The notes under the pieces: model-generated
Told to the model about the DNA's origin: nothing
Databases searched by the model: none
The model's input: the letters and a program-made list of their open reading frames with translations, nothing else
Made by a program: the position numbers and the translations under genes
Shown: positions 1-7,313 of the stretch, one piece after another
Position numbering within the stretch: position 1 is the stretch's first letter
Layout of the letters: each line of letters opens with the position of its first letter
From: Oscillospiraceae bacterium
GTDB lineage: Bacteria; Bacillota; Clostridia; Oscillospirales; Ruminococcaceae
Length of the DNA stretch: 15,518 bases
NCBI GenBank assembly: GCA_014796735.1
Contig: JAAVIG010000226.1
Coordinates: forward strand, 1 to 15,518
Reading direction: 5' to 3'

Positions 1-434
1 CCTCCATGCAGAAAAAAAGCGAATGCTCCATCAGAGGAAAAAGGCTGCTGCTTGTGGAAGACAACGAGATAAACAGTGAGATCGCGCAGGCTCTGCTGAC
101 AGAAAACGGATTTATTGTTGAAACCGTATCGGACGGTGATCTTGCGGTGGAGGCGGTTAAAAATTCCGAGCACGGATATTTCGATTTTGTACTTATGGAT
201 ATACAAATGCCGCGAATGAACGGCTATGAAGCGGCAAAGGCTATCAGGGAGCTTGATGACAAGGTTCTGGCGGGTATACCTATAATCGCTCTTTCCGCAA
301 ACACCTACGCGGAGGATAGAAAAAAGTCTATCGACGCGGGAATGAACGCCCACGAGCCGAAGCCTATCGATATGGAGCAGCTGCAAAGGACTATAGCGAG
401 TGTGCTTGAACGCATGGGAAAACAGGACAGATAA
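1..434 (+). CDS. Response-regulator receiver domain, probably the C-terminus of a hybrid sensor histidine kinase (5' partial)
   Basis: This is a phosphoacceptor (REC) domain. Counting from the first visible Met at base 6, it has the acidic pocket E18-D19 in VEDN, the phosphoacceptor D65 in LMDIQMP, the switch serine S97 in ALSAN and the conserved K119 in EPKPID. The reading frame stays open to the left edge, and only five bases are visible before that Met, so a true start cannot be shown. The VEDNEIN opening and the AGMNAHEPKPID ending are typical of receiver domains at the C-terminus of hybrid histidine kinases in Clostridia; there is no output domain after it. I therefore read it as the tail of a longer kinase and give the start as the window edge. 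A stand-alone CheY-like protein is the alternative. The stop is at 432-434. Confidence 0.85.
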   Translation, partial: SMQKKSECSIRGKRLLLVEDNEINSEIAQALLTENGFIVETVSDGDLAVEAVKNSEHGYFDFVLMDIQMPRMNGYEAAKAIRELDDKVLAGIPIIALSANTYAEDRKKSIDAGMNAHEPKPIDMEQLQRTIASVLERMGKQDR

Positions 435-451
435 TAAAATAATAAAGTATT

Positions 452-494
452 TTAACCGATTTAAAGGCTGTTTGACTGCTTTTAAATCGGTTAA
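452..494. terminator. 14-bp perfect inverted repeat, possible terminator of the receiver gene
   Basis: TTAACCGATTTAAA (452-465) is exactly the reverse complement of 481-494, with a 15-nt loop. It lies 18 bases after the receiver stop codon. No T-run follows directly; the nearest run of T is about 15-20 bases further on (around 511-517), so it is not a textbook intrinsic terminator. The rest of the gap to 618 holds the promoter listed next. Confidence 0.4.
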
Positions 495-526
495 TTGCAT
501 TATTTGCCGCTTTTTTTCTAAAAAAC

Positions 527-555
527 TTGACAGCGCTCACATAAAATAGTATTAT
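527..555 (+). promoter_or_regulatory. Sigma-A promoter of the RecQ-UvrD fusion gene
   Basis: A perfect -35 TTGACA (527-532) and a -10 TATTAT (550-555) are separated by exactly 17 bases. Transcription should start near 562. The leader of about 55 nt ends with AAAAAGGGGA (601-610) as ribosome binding site, 8 nt before the ATG at 619. No operator-like symmetry was seen. Confidence 0.8.
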
Positions 556-618
556 ATACATAATATGGGTTTGTTTAAAAATAATTCGTAATTTTATCAT
601 AAAAAGGGGAATTGATTT

Positions 619-3600
619 ATGGAAGGGCTTGTTGTTTATATTGACAGTGAGATTGGCGTTAATGACAATAAAATCAAGGATTTGGGTGCTGTAAGAGAAA
701 ACGGAGCGGAATTTCACTCCGCAAATTTAAAGGGCTTTTTTGATTTTATTTCGGACGCAGATTTTATCTGCGGACACAATATAATCCACCATGATCTGAA
801 ATACATTGTTCCCGCTTTAAATGCGCCTGTACAAGCCGCCTTTATCGATACCCTTTACCTTTCCCCGCTGCTTTTTCCCGAAAGACCGTATCACAAATTA
901 TTGAAAGACGACAAGCTGTGTACGGACGAGCTGAATAATCCGCTTAACGATTCCAAAAAAGCGCGAAAGCTGTTTCATGATGAAGTTAACGCGTTTTGGG
1001 CATTGCCCGAGCAGGTAAGGAAAATATTTTACCTGCTTCTTAATTCGGCGGAAGAATTCAGAGGATTTTTTGATTATTTGGGTTACAGATCGGAGCCTTG
1101 TAATTTATCGGATTTAATACATAATGAATATTGCGATAAAATATGCTTGAATTCCCGGCTTGATCCGTTTATAAAGCAAAGACCCATTGAGCTTGCGTAT
1201 GCTCTCGCGCTGATAGGCGTTTCCGATTATCATTCCGTTACACCGCCGTGGCTGACACACAGATTTCCCAATATCGAAAATATCATTAAACTGCTGTGTA
1301 ATACTCCATGCAGGCCCGTCTGCGATTATTGCTTGAATACTCTTGATATTCACAAAAAATTGGGCGAATTTTTCGGATACAAGGAATTTCGTAAATACAA
1401 CAATGAAGCGCTTCAGGAAGAGGCAGTCCAAGCGGCGGTCGATGGAAAGTCCCTGCTTGCGGTTTTTCCTACGGGCGGCGGGAAGTCCATAACCTTCCAA
1501 TTGCCCGCGCTTATGGCGGGACAGACCGAACACGGGTTAACGGTGGTTATTTCTCCGCTGCAATCACTTATGAAGGATCAGGTGGACAATCTTAACGAAA
1601 AAGGGCTTGCTGACGCGGTTACGGTCAATGGACTGTTAAGCCCTGTTGAGCGGGCGGAAGCGCTGAAACGAGTGTCCGACGGGATTGCAACACTGCTTTA
1701 TATATCTCCCGAGCAGCTTCGCTCACGAACCATTGAAAGGCATCTGCTTTCACGAAATGTGGTGCGCTTCGTTATAGATGAGGCTCACTGCTTTTCGGCG
1801 TGGGGACAGGATTTTCGTGTTGATTATTTATATATCGGAGATTTTATCCGAGAATACCAACAGAAAAAATGTATGGAAAATCCGATTCCCGTTTCATGCT
1901 TTACGGCAACGGCAAAGCAAAAGGTTATCAGTGATATATGCGATTATTTTAAAGAAAAACTCGATCTGGATCTATTGCTTTTTGCTTCTGCCGCCGCGCG
2001 GACGAATCTGCGCTATACCGTTTTGTTTAAAGAGACCGATGAAGAGAAATATTCAACGCTGCGTTCACTTGTCGGGCAAAAAGACTGTCCCGCAATAATC
2101 TATGCTTCAAGAACAAAAAGGACATATCAGATCGCGGAGAAATTGACCAATGACGGTTTTCCCGCAAGACCCTACAACGGCAAAATGGATCCCGCGGAAA
2201 AAATCGCAAATCAAGAAGCGTTTATGAACGGTGAAATAAAGATAATCGTCGCCACCTCCGCTTTCGGAATGGGCGTTGATAAGAACGATGTGGGCTTGGT
2301 GGTACATTACGATATTTCCGATTCATTGGAAAATTATGTTCAGGAAGCGGGCAGAGCGGGGCGCGACCCGAATCTGCTGGCGGATTGCTATGTGCTGTTT
2401 AATGACAATGATCTGGACAAGCATTTTATTCTTTTAAACCAGACAAAGATCAGCATCAGCGAGATACAGCGTGTTTGGACAGCTATGAAAAACATGACAA
2501 AATTTCGCTACACCATATGCTGCTCACCTCTTGAAATAGCACGGGAAGCGGGCTGGGACGATTCTGTGAACGATATTGAAACAAGGGTAAAAACCGCGGT
2601 TGCCGCTTTGGAAAACGCGGGATATATTAAGCGGGGGCGCAATGTTCCTCATGTGTATGCTACAAGTATACTTGCCAAGGATATGAAAGAAGCGAGCGCA
2701 AGAATCGGCAGCTCCGAACTTTTTACAAGTGAGCAGAAGCTGAACGCAAAGCGGATAATACAATCCCTTATTTCAAAGCGCAGCATTGCGACCGCGGGAA
2801 ACGATGACGCGGAATCCCGCGTAGACTATCTTGCCGATACGCTTGGAATTGACAAAAGAGATGTTATAAACTGTATAAATATTATGAGGCAGGAAAGGCT
2901 GCTTGACGATTCCTGCGATATGTCCGCCTATATTTACAAGGGTGATTCGGAAAACCGCTCCGATAGGATTCTTGAACGCTTTGCAAGGCTTGAGAGTTTT
3001 ATTCTGACTCGGCTCGGCCAAAACGAAACCGATTATTTTCTCAAGGAAATGAACGAAGCGGCAATGAACGCGGGAATTACATTTTCCACGGTTAAAAGGA
3101 TCAATACGATTTTATACTATCTCACTATCAAGGGTTACATCAAAAAAAGCAAGCGCGGCGACGACTATGTTGTTATTGAAGCTGTGGAGCCGCTTGACAG
3201 GCTGATGAAAAAATTTCAAAAGAGATATTCGATTTGCAAATTTATTGTGGAAAATTTGTATGAACAGTTAAGAAACACTCAGAATAGCGGATCGTCTCCC
3301 GACGAATCCGCGGTTCAGTTTTCTTTGGTCGGACTGTACAGAGCGTATACCGAACAGCCGAAATTTGACATAGATGTAAGCGAAATTTCTTTGGGTGATG
3401 TTGAAGACGCGCTGCTGTACCTGTCAAAAATTGAGGCGATGAGGCTGGAGGGCGGTTTTTTTGTACTGTATAACGGCATGGAGCTCAAAAGGCTTATTAT
3501 TGACAATAAAAGAAGATACAGAACCGACGACTACAAAACCTTAAGCGAATATTACAGGCAAAAAATACAGCAAATACATATTGTGGGGGAATACGCCAAT

Positions 3601-5430
3601 CTTATGGTAAAGGATTATGACGCGGCACTGCAATTTGTTCAGGATTATTTTCAGCTTGATTTCAGAAGGTTTATCGCAAAATATTTTAAAGGCGAGCGCG
3701 CCGCCCAGATCGACAGAAATATTACTCCCGAAAAGTACCGCAGGCTTTTCGGCGAGCTTTCGGAAATTCAGACCCAAATCATTAACGACGCGGAGTCAAA
3801 GTATATTGTTGTCGCGGCAGGGCCGGGAAGCGGAAAGACCCGTGTGCTTGTACATAAATTGGCGGCTTTGCTGTTAATGGAGGACGTAAAGCACGAACAG
3901 CTTTTAATGGTCACTTTTTCCCGCGCGGCGGCTACGGAGTTTAAAAAGCGGCTTATAGGCCTGATAGGAAACGCGGCTAATTTTGTGGAAATAAAAACCT
4001 TTCACTCTTATTGCTTCGATCTTCTCGGAAAAATCGGAAGTCTTGACGGTGTGGAAGATGTTGTAAAAAACGCCGCGCGAATGATCGAAAACGGAGAAGT
4101 CGAACAGGGCAGGATAGCTAAGACAGTGCTTGTGATCGATGAAGCGCAGGATATGAATGAAGATGAATTTTTGCTGATTCAGGCTCTTATGCGGCACAAC
4201 GGCGATATGCGCGTGATCGCGGTAGGCGATGACGATCAGAACATTTACGAGTTTCGCGGTTCAAGCTCAAAATATATGAAAATACTTGTTGACGAATTCG
4301 CGGCCGTTAAATATGAAATGACGGAAAACTACCGCAGTAACTCAAATATAGTCGCGCTTGCCAACGAATTCGTCAAATCCATTCACGGCCGCATGAAGCT
4401 CGGGGGAATTACGGCGGTCAAACAAGAAAACGGTGCCGTTAAAATCGTACATCACCGAAGCGGCAATCTGGAAGAGCCTGTTGCCGATAATGTGATTGAA
4501 ACTTATCGGGAGGGCAGTGCCTGCGTACTCACCAACACCAATGACGAGGCCTTGCGTGTTACGGGCTTGCTTTTAAAAAAAGGCGTCAGAGCAAAGCTTA
4601 TCCAATCGCTTGATGGCTTTAAGCTGTACAATTTGGCGGAAATTCGTTATTTCCTCAAAAAAATAGACCAAAGCCTGAAGACCTCGGTCATAAGTGATGA
4701 GATTTGGGAAAACGCAAAGCTTCAGCTTCAAAAAAAGTATCACGACAGCGCTTGCTTGGAGGTTTGCATGAATATGGCGGAGGAGTTTGAAAAAACCAAC
4801 ACTTATTCAAAATACCGCACCGATTTGGAAGAATTTATCAAAGAATCCCAGTATGAGGATTTTTACTCCGACGAGCTTGAGACCGTGTATGTTTCCACTA
4901 TTCACAAATCAAAGGGTCGTGAGTTTGATAATGTTTACATGCTTCTGAACCGCGTAAGCACTAACGGCGACGAAGACCTGCGCAAGCTGTATGTCGGTAT
5001 GACAAGAGCAAAAAGAAATTTGTTTATTCACTGCAATAACGATATTTTTTCAAGGTACGGCATTCCCGGCGTTGAAAAAACCGAGGATAACACTATTTAT
5101 CCGGAGCCCGAGGAAATCGCCCTGCAACTAACTCACAAGGATGTTGTTCTCAGCTTTTTCAAGGATAAAAAAGCTCAGACCTTCAAGCTGCACAGCGGTA
5201 AAAGGCTTTCACATTCGGGAGTTTATCTTACCGCTGAAATCGAAGGAAAGACGGTTAATGCCGCCAAGCTGTCAAAAAAATGCATTGAAGACATTGAGGA
5301 ATTAAAGGCAAAGGGCTATTCGGTAACGGGAGCGGAGGTAAGGTTTGTGGTAGCGTGGAGGGATAAAGAGGACGACGTTGAATCGGCGGTTTTATTGGCA
5401 AATCTGTTTTTGAAAAAGGGTGTTGGATAA
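619..5430 (+). CDS. RecQ-UvrD double helicase fusion with N-terminal DnaQ-like exonuclease domain
   Basis: This 1603-residue protein is predicted to unwind and process DNA in repair or recombination. Residues 1-125 resemble a DEDD 3'-5' exonuclease: D9-x-E11, GHN at 52-54 with D59, FIDT at 76-78, and a third motif that could be H92/D97 or N106/D111. A cluster C227, C231, C235, C238 follows. The SF2 RecQ core has FGY..FR at 252-258, Walker A FPTGGGKS 283-290, DEAH 387-390, an aromatic-rich loop 390-403, FTATA 428-432 and QEAGRAGRD 575-583. Residues 600-1040 look like winged-helix linkers without the usual four-cysteine RecQ zinc module. A full SF1A helicase follows: GPGSGKT 1068-1074, IDEAQD 1173-1178, GDDDQNIYEFRG 1203-1214, ENYRSN 1236-1241, TIHKSKGREF 1427-1436 and YVGMTRAKR 1458-1466. 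A C-terminal extension of about 130 residues is unassigned. It is monocistronic and convergent with sfsA, leaving 5 bases. Similar giant RecQ-family proteins are annotated in Bacteroidota and Clostridia, but I know of no biochemical study. Confidence 0.93.
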   Translation: MEGLVVYIDSEIGVNDNKIKDLGAVRENGAEFHSANLKGFFDFISDADFICGHNIIHHDLKYIVPALNAPVQAAFIDTLYLSPLLFPERPYHKLLKDDKLCTDELNNPLNDSKKARKLFHDEVNAFWALPEQVRKIFYLLLNSAEEFRGFFDYLGYRSEPCNLSDLIHNEYCDKICLNSRLDPFIKQRPIELAYALALIGVSDYHSVTPPWLTHRFPNIENIIKLLCNTPCRPVCDYCLNTLDIHKKLGEFFGYKEFRKYNNEALQEEAVQAAVDGKSLLAVFPTGGGKSITFQLPALMAGQTEHGLTVVISPLQSLMKDQVDNLNEKGLADAVTVNGLLSPVERAEALKRVSDGIATLLYISPEQLRSRTIERHLLSRNVVRFVIDEAHCFSAWGQDFRVDYLYIGDFIREYQQKKCMENPIPVSCFTATAKQKVISDICDYFKEKLDLDLLLFASAAARTNLRYTVLFKETDEEKYSTLRSLVGQKDCPAIIYASRTKRTYQIAEKLTNDGFPARPYNGKMDPAEKIANQEAFMNGEIKIIVATSAFGMGVDKNDVGLVVHYDISDSLENYVQEAGRAGRDPNLLADCYVLFNDNDLDKHFILLNQTKISISEIQRVWTAMKNMTKFRYTICCSPLEIAREAGWDDSVNDIETRVKTAVAALENAGYIKRGRNVPHVYATSILAKDMKEASARIGSSELFTSEQKLNAKRIIQSLISKRSIATAGNDDAESRVDYLADTLGIDKRDVINCINIMRQERLLDDSCDMSAYIYKGDSENRSDRILERFARLESFILTRLGQNETDYFLKEMNEAAMNAGITFSTVKRINTILYYLTIKGYIKKSKRGDDYVVIEAVEPLDRLMKKFQKRYSICKFIVENLYEQLRNTQNSGSSPDESAVQFSLVGLYRAYTEQPKFDIDVSEISLGDVEDALLYLSKIEAMRLEGGFFVLYNGMELKRLIIDNKRRYRTDDYKTLSEYYRQKIQQIHIVGEYANLMVKDYDAALQFVQDYFQLDFRRFIAKYFKGERAAQIDRNITPEKYRRLFGELSEIQTQIINDAESKYIVVAAGPGSGKTRVLVHKLAALLLMEDVKHEQLLMVTFSRAAATEFKKRLIGLIGNAANFVEIKTFHSYCFDLLGKIGSLDGVEDVVKNAARMIENGEVEQGRIAKTVLVIDEAQDMNEDEFLLIQALMRHNGDMRVIAVGDDDQNIYEFRGSSSKYMKILVDEFAAVKYEMTENYRSNSNIVALANEFVKSIHGRMKLGGITAVKQENGAVKIVHHRSGNLEEPVADNVIETYREGSACVLTNTNDEALRVTGLLLKKGVRAKLIQSLDGFKLYNLAEIRYFLKKIDQSLKTSVISDEIWENAKLQLQKKYHDSACLEVCMNMAEEFEKTNTYSKYRTDLEEFIKESQYEDFYSDELETVYVSTIHKSKGREFDNVYMLLNRVSTNGDEDLRKLYVGMTRAKRNLFIHCNNDIFSRYGIPGVEKTEDNTIYPEPEEIALQLTHKDVVLSFFKDKKAQTFKLHSGKRLSHSGVYLTAEIEGKTVNAAKLSKKCIEDIEELKAKGYSVTGAEVRFVVAWRDKEDDVESAVLLANLFLKKGVG

Positions 5431-5435
5431 TAATG

Positions 5436-6110
5436 TTAAAGCTTAACCTTGACCTCGCAGTCGGCGGTCATACTGTCGGGAGTAACCAGACAATCAACCG
5501 CTTTAACTTCAACTCCGTTTTTTGCCGCGTTTCTCAGTGCTTCGCCGAAAGCGGGGTGAGTAACGTCATTCGGCGCAAAATCCTTTATTCCTTTCATCTG
5601 AATAATAAAGAGTATACAGGCTTTGTAGCCCTCTTTGACCGCGCTGCACAGCTCGTTTATATGCTTTATCCCGCGCTCGGTAGGCGCGTCGGGGAAAAAC
5701 GCGCTTCCGTTTTGCTCCAGTGTGACTCCCTTTACCTCGACAAACCGCTTTTCTGTTTCGGTTTCAATATAAAAATCTATCCTTGAAGCGCCGTAGGTCT
5801 TTTCCGGCCTGATTACCGCTTTGTCCCCGAATATTTTTTCGAGATACTCCCTTGCAGCTTTATTGGGAGCGCTGCTGTCCATATTTATAAGCAAATTTCC
5901 TTTTTCTACCGCTATTAAATCAAATTTGGTCTTTCTTTCGGGATTATCGCTTTGCTGTAAATAAACCGTTGCTCCTTTAATTAAAAGCTCCTTGCAGCGT
6001 CCCGTGTTTTTTACGTGACATACCTCTGTTCTGTCGTTTATTTCAACGTTTGCGATAAATCTGTTGGGGCGGTCGATAAATTTGCCTTTGACCGTATTTT
6101 CGTATTTCAT
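5436..6110 (-). CDS. sfsA: SfsA, sugar fermentation stimulation protein (PD-(D/E)XK-type fold)
   Basis: The 224-residue product has the full-length SfsA pattern: an N-terminal OB-like part with HVKNTGRCKELL (32-43), then a nuclease-like core with SRIDFY (109-114) and VEVKGVTLE (124-132), giving D112 and E125-x-K127 as the PD-(D/E)XK acidic-lysine set. The family block FFPDAPTERGIKHINEL (138-154) and DVTHPAF (182-188) complete it. SfsA was named for raising maltose use in Escherichia coli and is reported to bind DNA; the molecular role is unsettled, so only the family call is firm. The start has only a weak, distant purine stretch (GGAAAG about 14 nt upstream on its strand). It is transcribed towards the helicase gene from its own promoter and is probably a single-gene unit. 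Confidence 0.95.
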   Translation of the reverse strand: MKYENTVKGKFIDRPNRFIANVEINDRTEVCHVKNTGRCKELLIKGATVYLQQSDNPERKTKFDLIAVEKGNLLINMDSSAPNKAAREYLEKIFGDKAVIRPEKTYGASRIDFYIETETEKRFVEVKGVTLEQNGSAFFPDAPTERGIKHINELCSAVKEGYKACILFIIQMKGIKDFAPNDVTHPAFGEALRNAAKNGVEVKAVDCLVTPDSMTADCEVKVKL

Positions 6111-6182
6111 TTTTATTTTTCGCTTTCCGTATGTTTTATTGATATGGATATGCCGAATAATTGCCCGGAAAATTTTTTTCTA

Positions 6183-6211
6183 ATTATAGCATTAAAAAAT
6201 CGCGGTGTCAA
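6183..6211 (-). promoter_or_regulatory. Consensus sigma-A promoter of sfsA
   Basis: On the minus strand, TTGACA (6206-6211) and TATAAT (6183-6188) are both perfect hexamers with a 17-base spacer, and a TG one base upstream of the -10 gives an extended -10. The predicted start near 6176 leaves a leader of about 65 nt. Such a perfect promoter suggests constitutive transcription, in contrast to the weak ribosome binding site. Confidence 0.88.
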
Positions 6212-6231
6212 CAAAAGAAAGACATGTTTAA

Positions 6232-6439
6232 CAGACTGTCGAAAAAGTCTAAAGTTATAGATTTCGGAGGGAAAAGAGGTTTGGAGAAAAACCGTCAGGG
6301 TTTTTCTCCAAATTGAGATAATAGCCTAAAAATCGAGGAAATTCCGAAGGAATTTTCCGATTTTTGATTTTTGGCAAAGCCGAAAATCGGCAACAGCTTG
6401 TCGGAAAACCACAGTTTTCAGGGGTTTTTCGACAAGCTG
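6232..6439. repeat. MITE-like palindromic intergenic repeat with four hairpins
   Basis: The ends form imperfect terminal inverted repeats: CAGACTGTCGAAAAA (6232-6246) matches the reverse complement of 6425-6439 at 13 of 15 positions. Inside are four hairpins. The first has a perfect 14-bp stem, 6280-6293 with 6299-6312, and a 5-nt loop. The second, 6328-6365, has one bulge. The third is GCCGAAAATCGGC at 6379-6391. The fourth has a 17-bp stem, 6394-6410 with 6423-6439, including one G-T pair. Together they cover most of the 451-base gap between sfsA and spoVT. TTAA occurs at 6228-6231 and 6447-6450, but not symmetrically, so no clean target duplication is claimed. From memory, ends with this TGTCGAAAAA core recur in Clostridia intergenic DNA; copy number here is unknown. 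No protein is encoded. Confidence 0.6.
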
Positions 6440-6561
6440 GGCGCGCTTAAAAGAGGTGCAAACAAAAATTCCAACAGTCGGAAAAATTTAAAGAATAAAA
6501 CTCCACGCGCTGTAAAGAATAGTAATACAAACTTTTTATCGAAAGGAATGAAGCTTGTATT

Positions 6562-7104
6562 ATGAAAGCAACAGGGATTGTTAGAAGAATAGATGATCTC
6601 GGCAGAGTCGTAATACCGAAGGAAATACGCCGTACAATGCGTATTCGCGAAGGCGACCCGCTGGAAATTTATACAAATGTAGACGGAGAGGTTATTTTTA
6701 AAAAATACTCTCCGATAGGCGAAATCTCCTCCATAGCGTCACAGTACGCGGAGGTCTTGTCAAAAATCGGCGGCTGCCCCGCCGCGATCTGCGACCGCGA
6801 CCATATTATAGCGGTTTCGGGCATGCAGAAAAAGGAAGTGCTTGAACGCAGGGTATCGGGCTCGCTGGAGGATCTGATCGAACAGCGCAAAAGCCACGTC
6901 TACCGCTCCTATGAGGACAACAGGCTTATGCCTATCGAGGGGGTAAATAAGTACGCGATAGTGTGCGCCCCCATTATCTCGCAGGGCGATGTAAACGGCG
7001 CGGTCATGATGCTTGACGGCGAGGGTACGGAGTACGCAAGCCCCGAACAGACAGCGTTGGTGCAGGCGGCGGCAATGTACTTTTCCAAACAGATGGAGGA
7101 ATGA
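6562..7104 (+). CDS. spoVT: SpoVT, AbrB-family stage V sporulation regulator
   Basis: The 180-residue product matches the usual SpoVT length (178 in Bacillus subtilis). The N-terminal swapped-hairpin AbrB domain (1-50) carries ATGIVRRIDDLGRVVIPKEI and RIREGDPLEIY. Residues 55-180 form the GAF-like domain peculiar to SpoVT. In B. subtilis it is made in the forespore under sigma-G and tunes sigma-G-dependent genes, spore coat and germination. The start fits the family N-terminus exactly, but the AAAGGA-like site (6542-6547) is 14 nt upstream, longer than usual. I could not identify a convincing sigma-A or sigma-G promoter; the region directly upstream is the hairpin repeat. The gene stands alone and ends in a strong terminator. 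Its presence argues for an endospore former. Confidence 0.95.
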   Translation: MKATGIVRRIDDLGRVVIPKEIRRTMRIREGDPLEIYTNVDGEVIFKKYSPIGEISSIASQYAEVLSKIGGCPAAICDRDHIIAVSGMQKKEVLERRVSGSLEDLIEQRKSHVYRSYEDNRLMPIEGVNKYAIVCAPIISQGDVNGAVMMLDGEGTEYASPEQTALVQAAAMYFSKQMEE

Positions 7105-7113
7105 TCGCTTCTT

Positions 7114-7156
7114 AAAAACGGTGCATCGGCTTTTTGGCACGCTGCACCGTTTTTTT
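7114..7156 (+). terminator. Intrinsic terminator of spoVT
   Basis: AAAAACGGTGCA (7114-7125) pairs perfectly with TGCACCGTTTTT (7143-7154), and the T-run extends to 7156. The 17-nt loop can fold further (GCxxxxxGC). It starts 9 bases after the spoVT stop. The A-run on the left arm could also terminate minus-strand transcription, though no gene enters from that side nearby. Confidence 0.9.
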
Positions 7157-7157
7157 G

Positions 7158-7186
7158 TTGAATTTGCCTTTATAAAATGATATAAT
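7158..7186 (+). promoter_or_regulatory. Sigma-A promoter of the flavoprotein gene
   Basis: TTGAAT (7158-7163) and a perfect TATAAT (7181-7186) are spaced by 17 bases. A second TATAAT at 7189-7194 overlaps the start of the following repeat. Transcription would begin near 7193, so the whole repeat becomes the 5' leader of the mRNA. Confidence 0.75.
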
Positions 7187-7192
7187 GATATA

Positions 7193-7286
7193 ATACCAAT
7201 CCCTTTTTAAACTGACGTAATACCCACAGTTTAAAAAGGGATTGCACCCGAAACACTAATCCAACAGTTTTAAAAGGGATTAGTAT
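7193..7286. repeat. 94-bp palindromic element with three arms in the flavoprotein gene leader
   Basis: Three related arms are present. The left arm (7193-7214) is the inverse of a middle arm CAGTTTAAAAAGGGATTG (7227-7244, perfect over 18 bp, 12-nt loop) and of a right arm (7265-7286, 20 of 22 positions). A further short stem pairs ACTAATCC (7255-7262) with GGATTAGT (7277-7284). The left arm can pair with either other arm, so the folds are mutually exclusive. No T-run follows the stems, so neither is a classical terminator. It could be a small MITE-like element whose terminal repeats are the outer arms, a regulatory leader, or both. No target duplication was assigned. Confidence 0.65.
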
Positions 7287-7313
7287 AAAACACGAAAAGC
7301 GAAAGGACGTAAA

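Noticed and set aside
5433..5786. 117-codon plus-strand frame after the helicase gene
   Set aside because: It lies entirely opposite sfsA, whose conserved motifs account for the sequence.
6492..6524. Possible sigma-G promoter for spoVT (AGAATA with a downstream AATAGTA)
   Set aside because: The spacing is about 20 bases instead of 17-18, and the better-spaced -10 matches only 4 of 7 positions; not strong enough to annotate.
6371..6565. 64-codon open frame upstream of and overlapping spoVT
   Set aside because: It begins inside the palindromic repeat, has a low-complexity Lys/Asn/Ser-rich translation, no ribosome binding site at its ATG, and no recognisable family.
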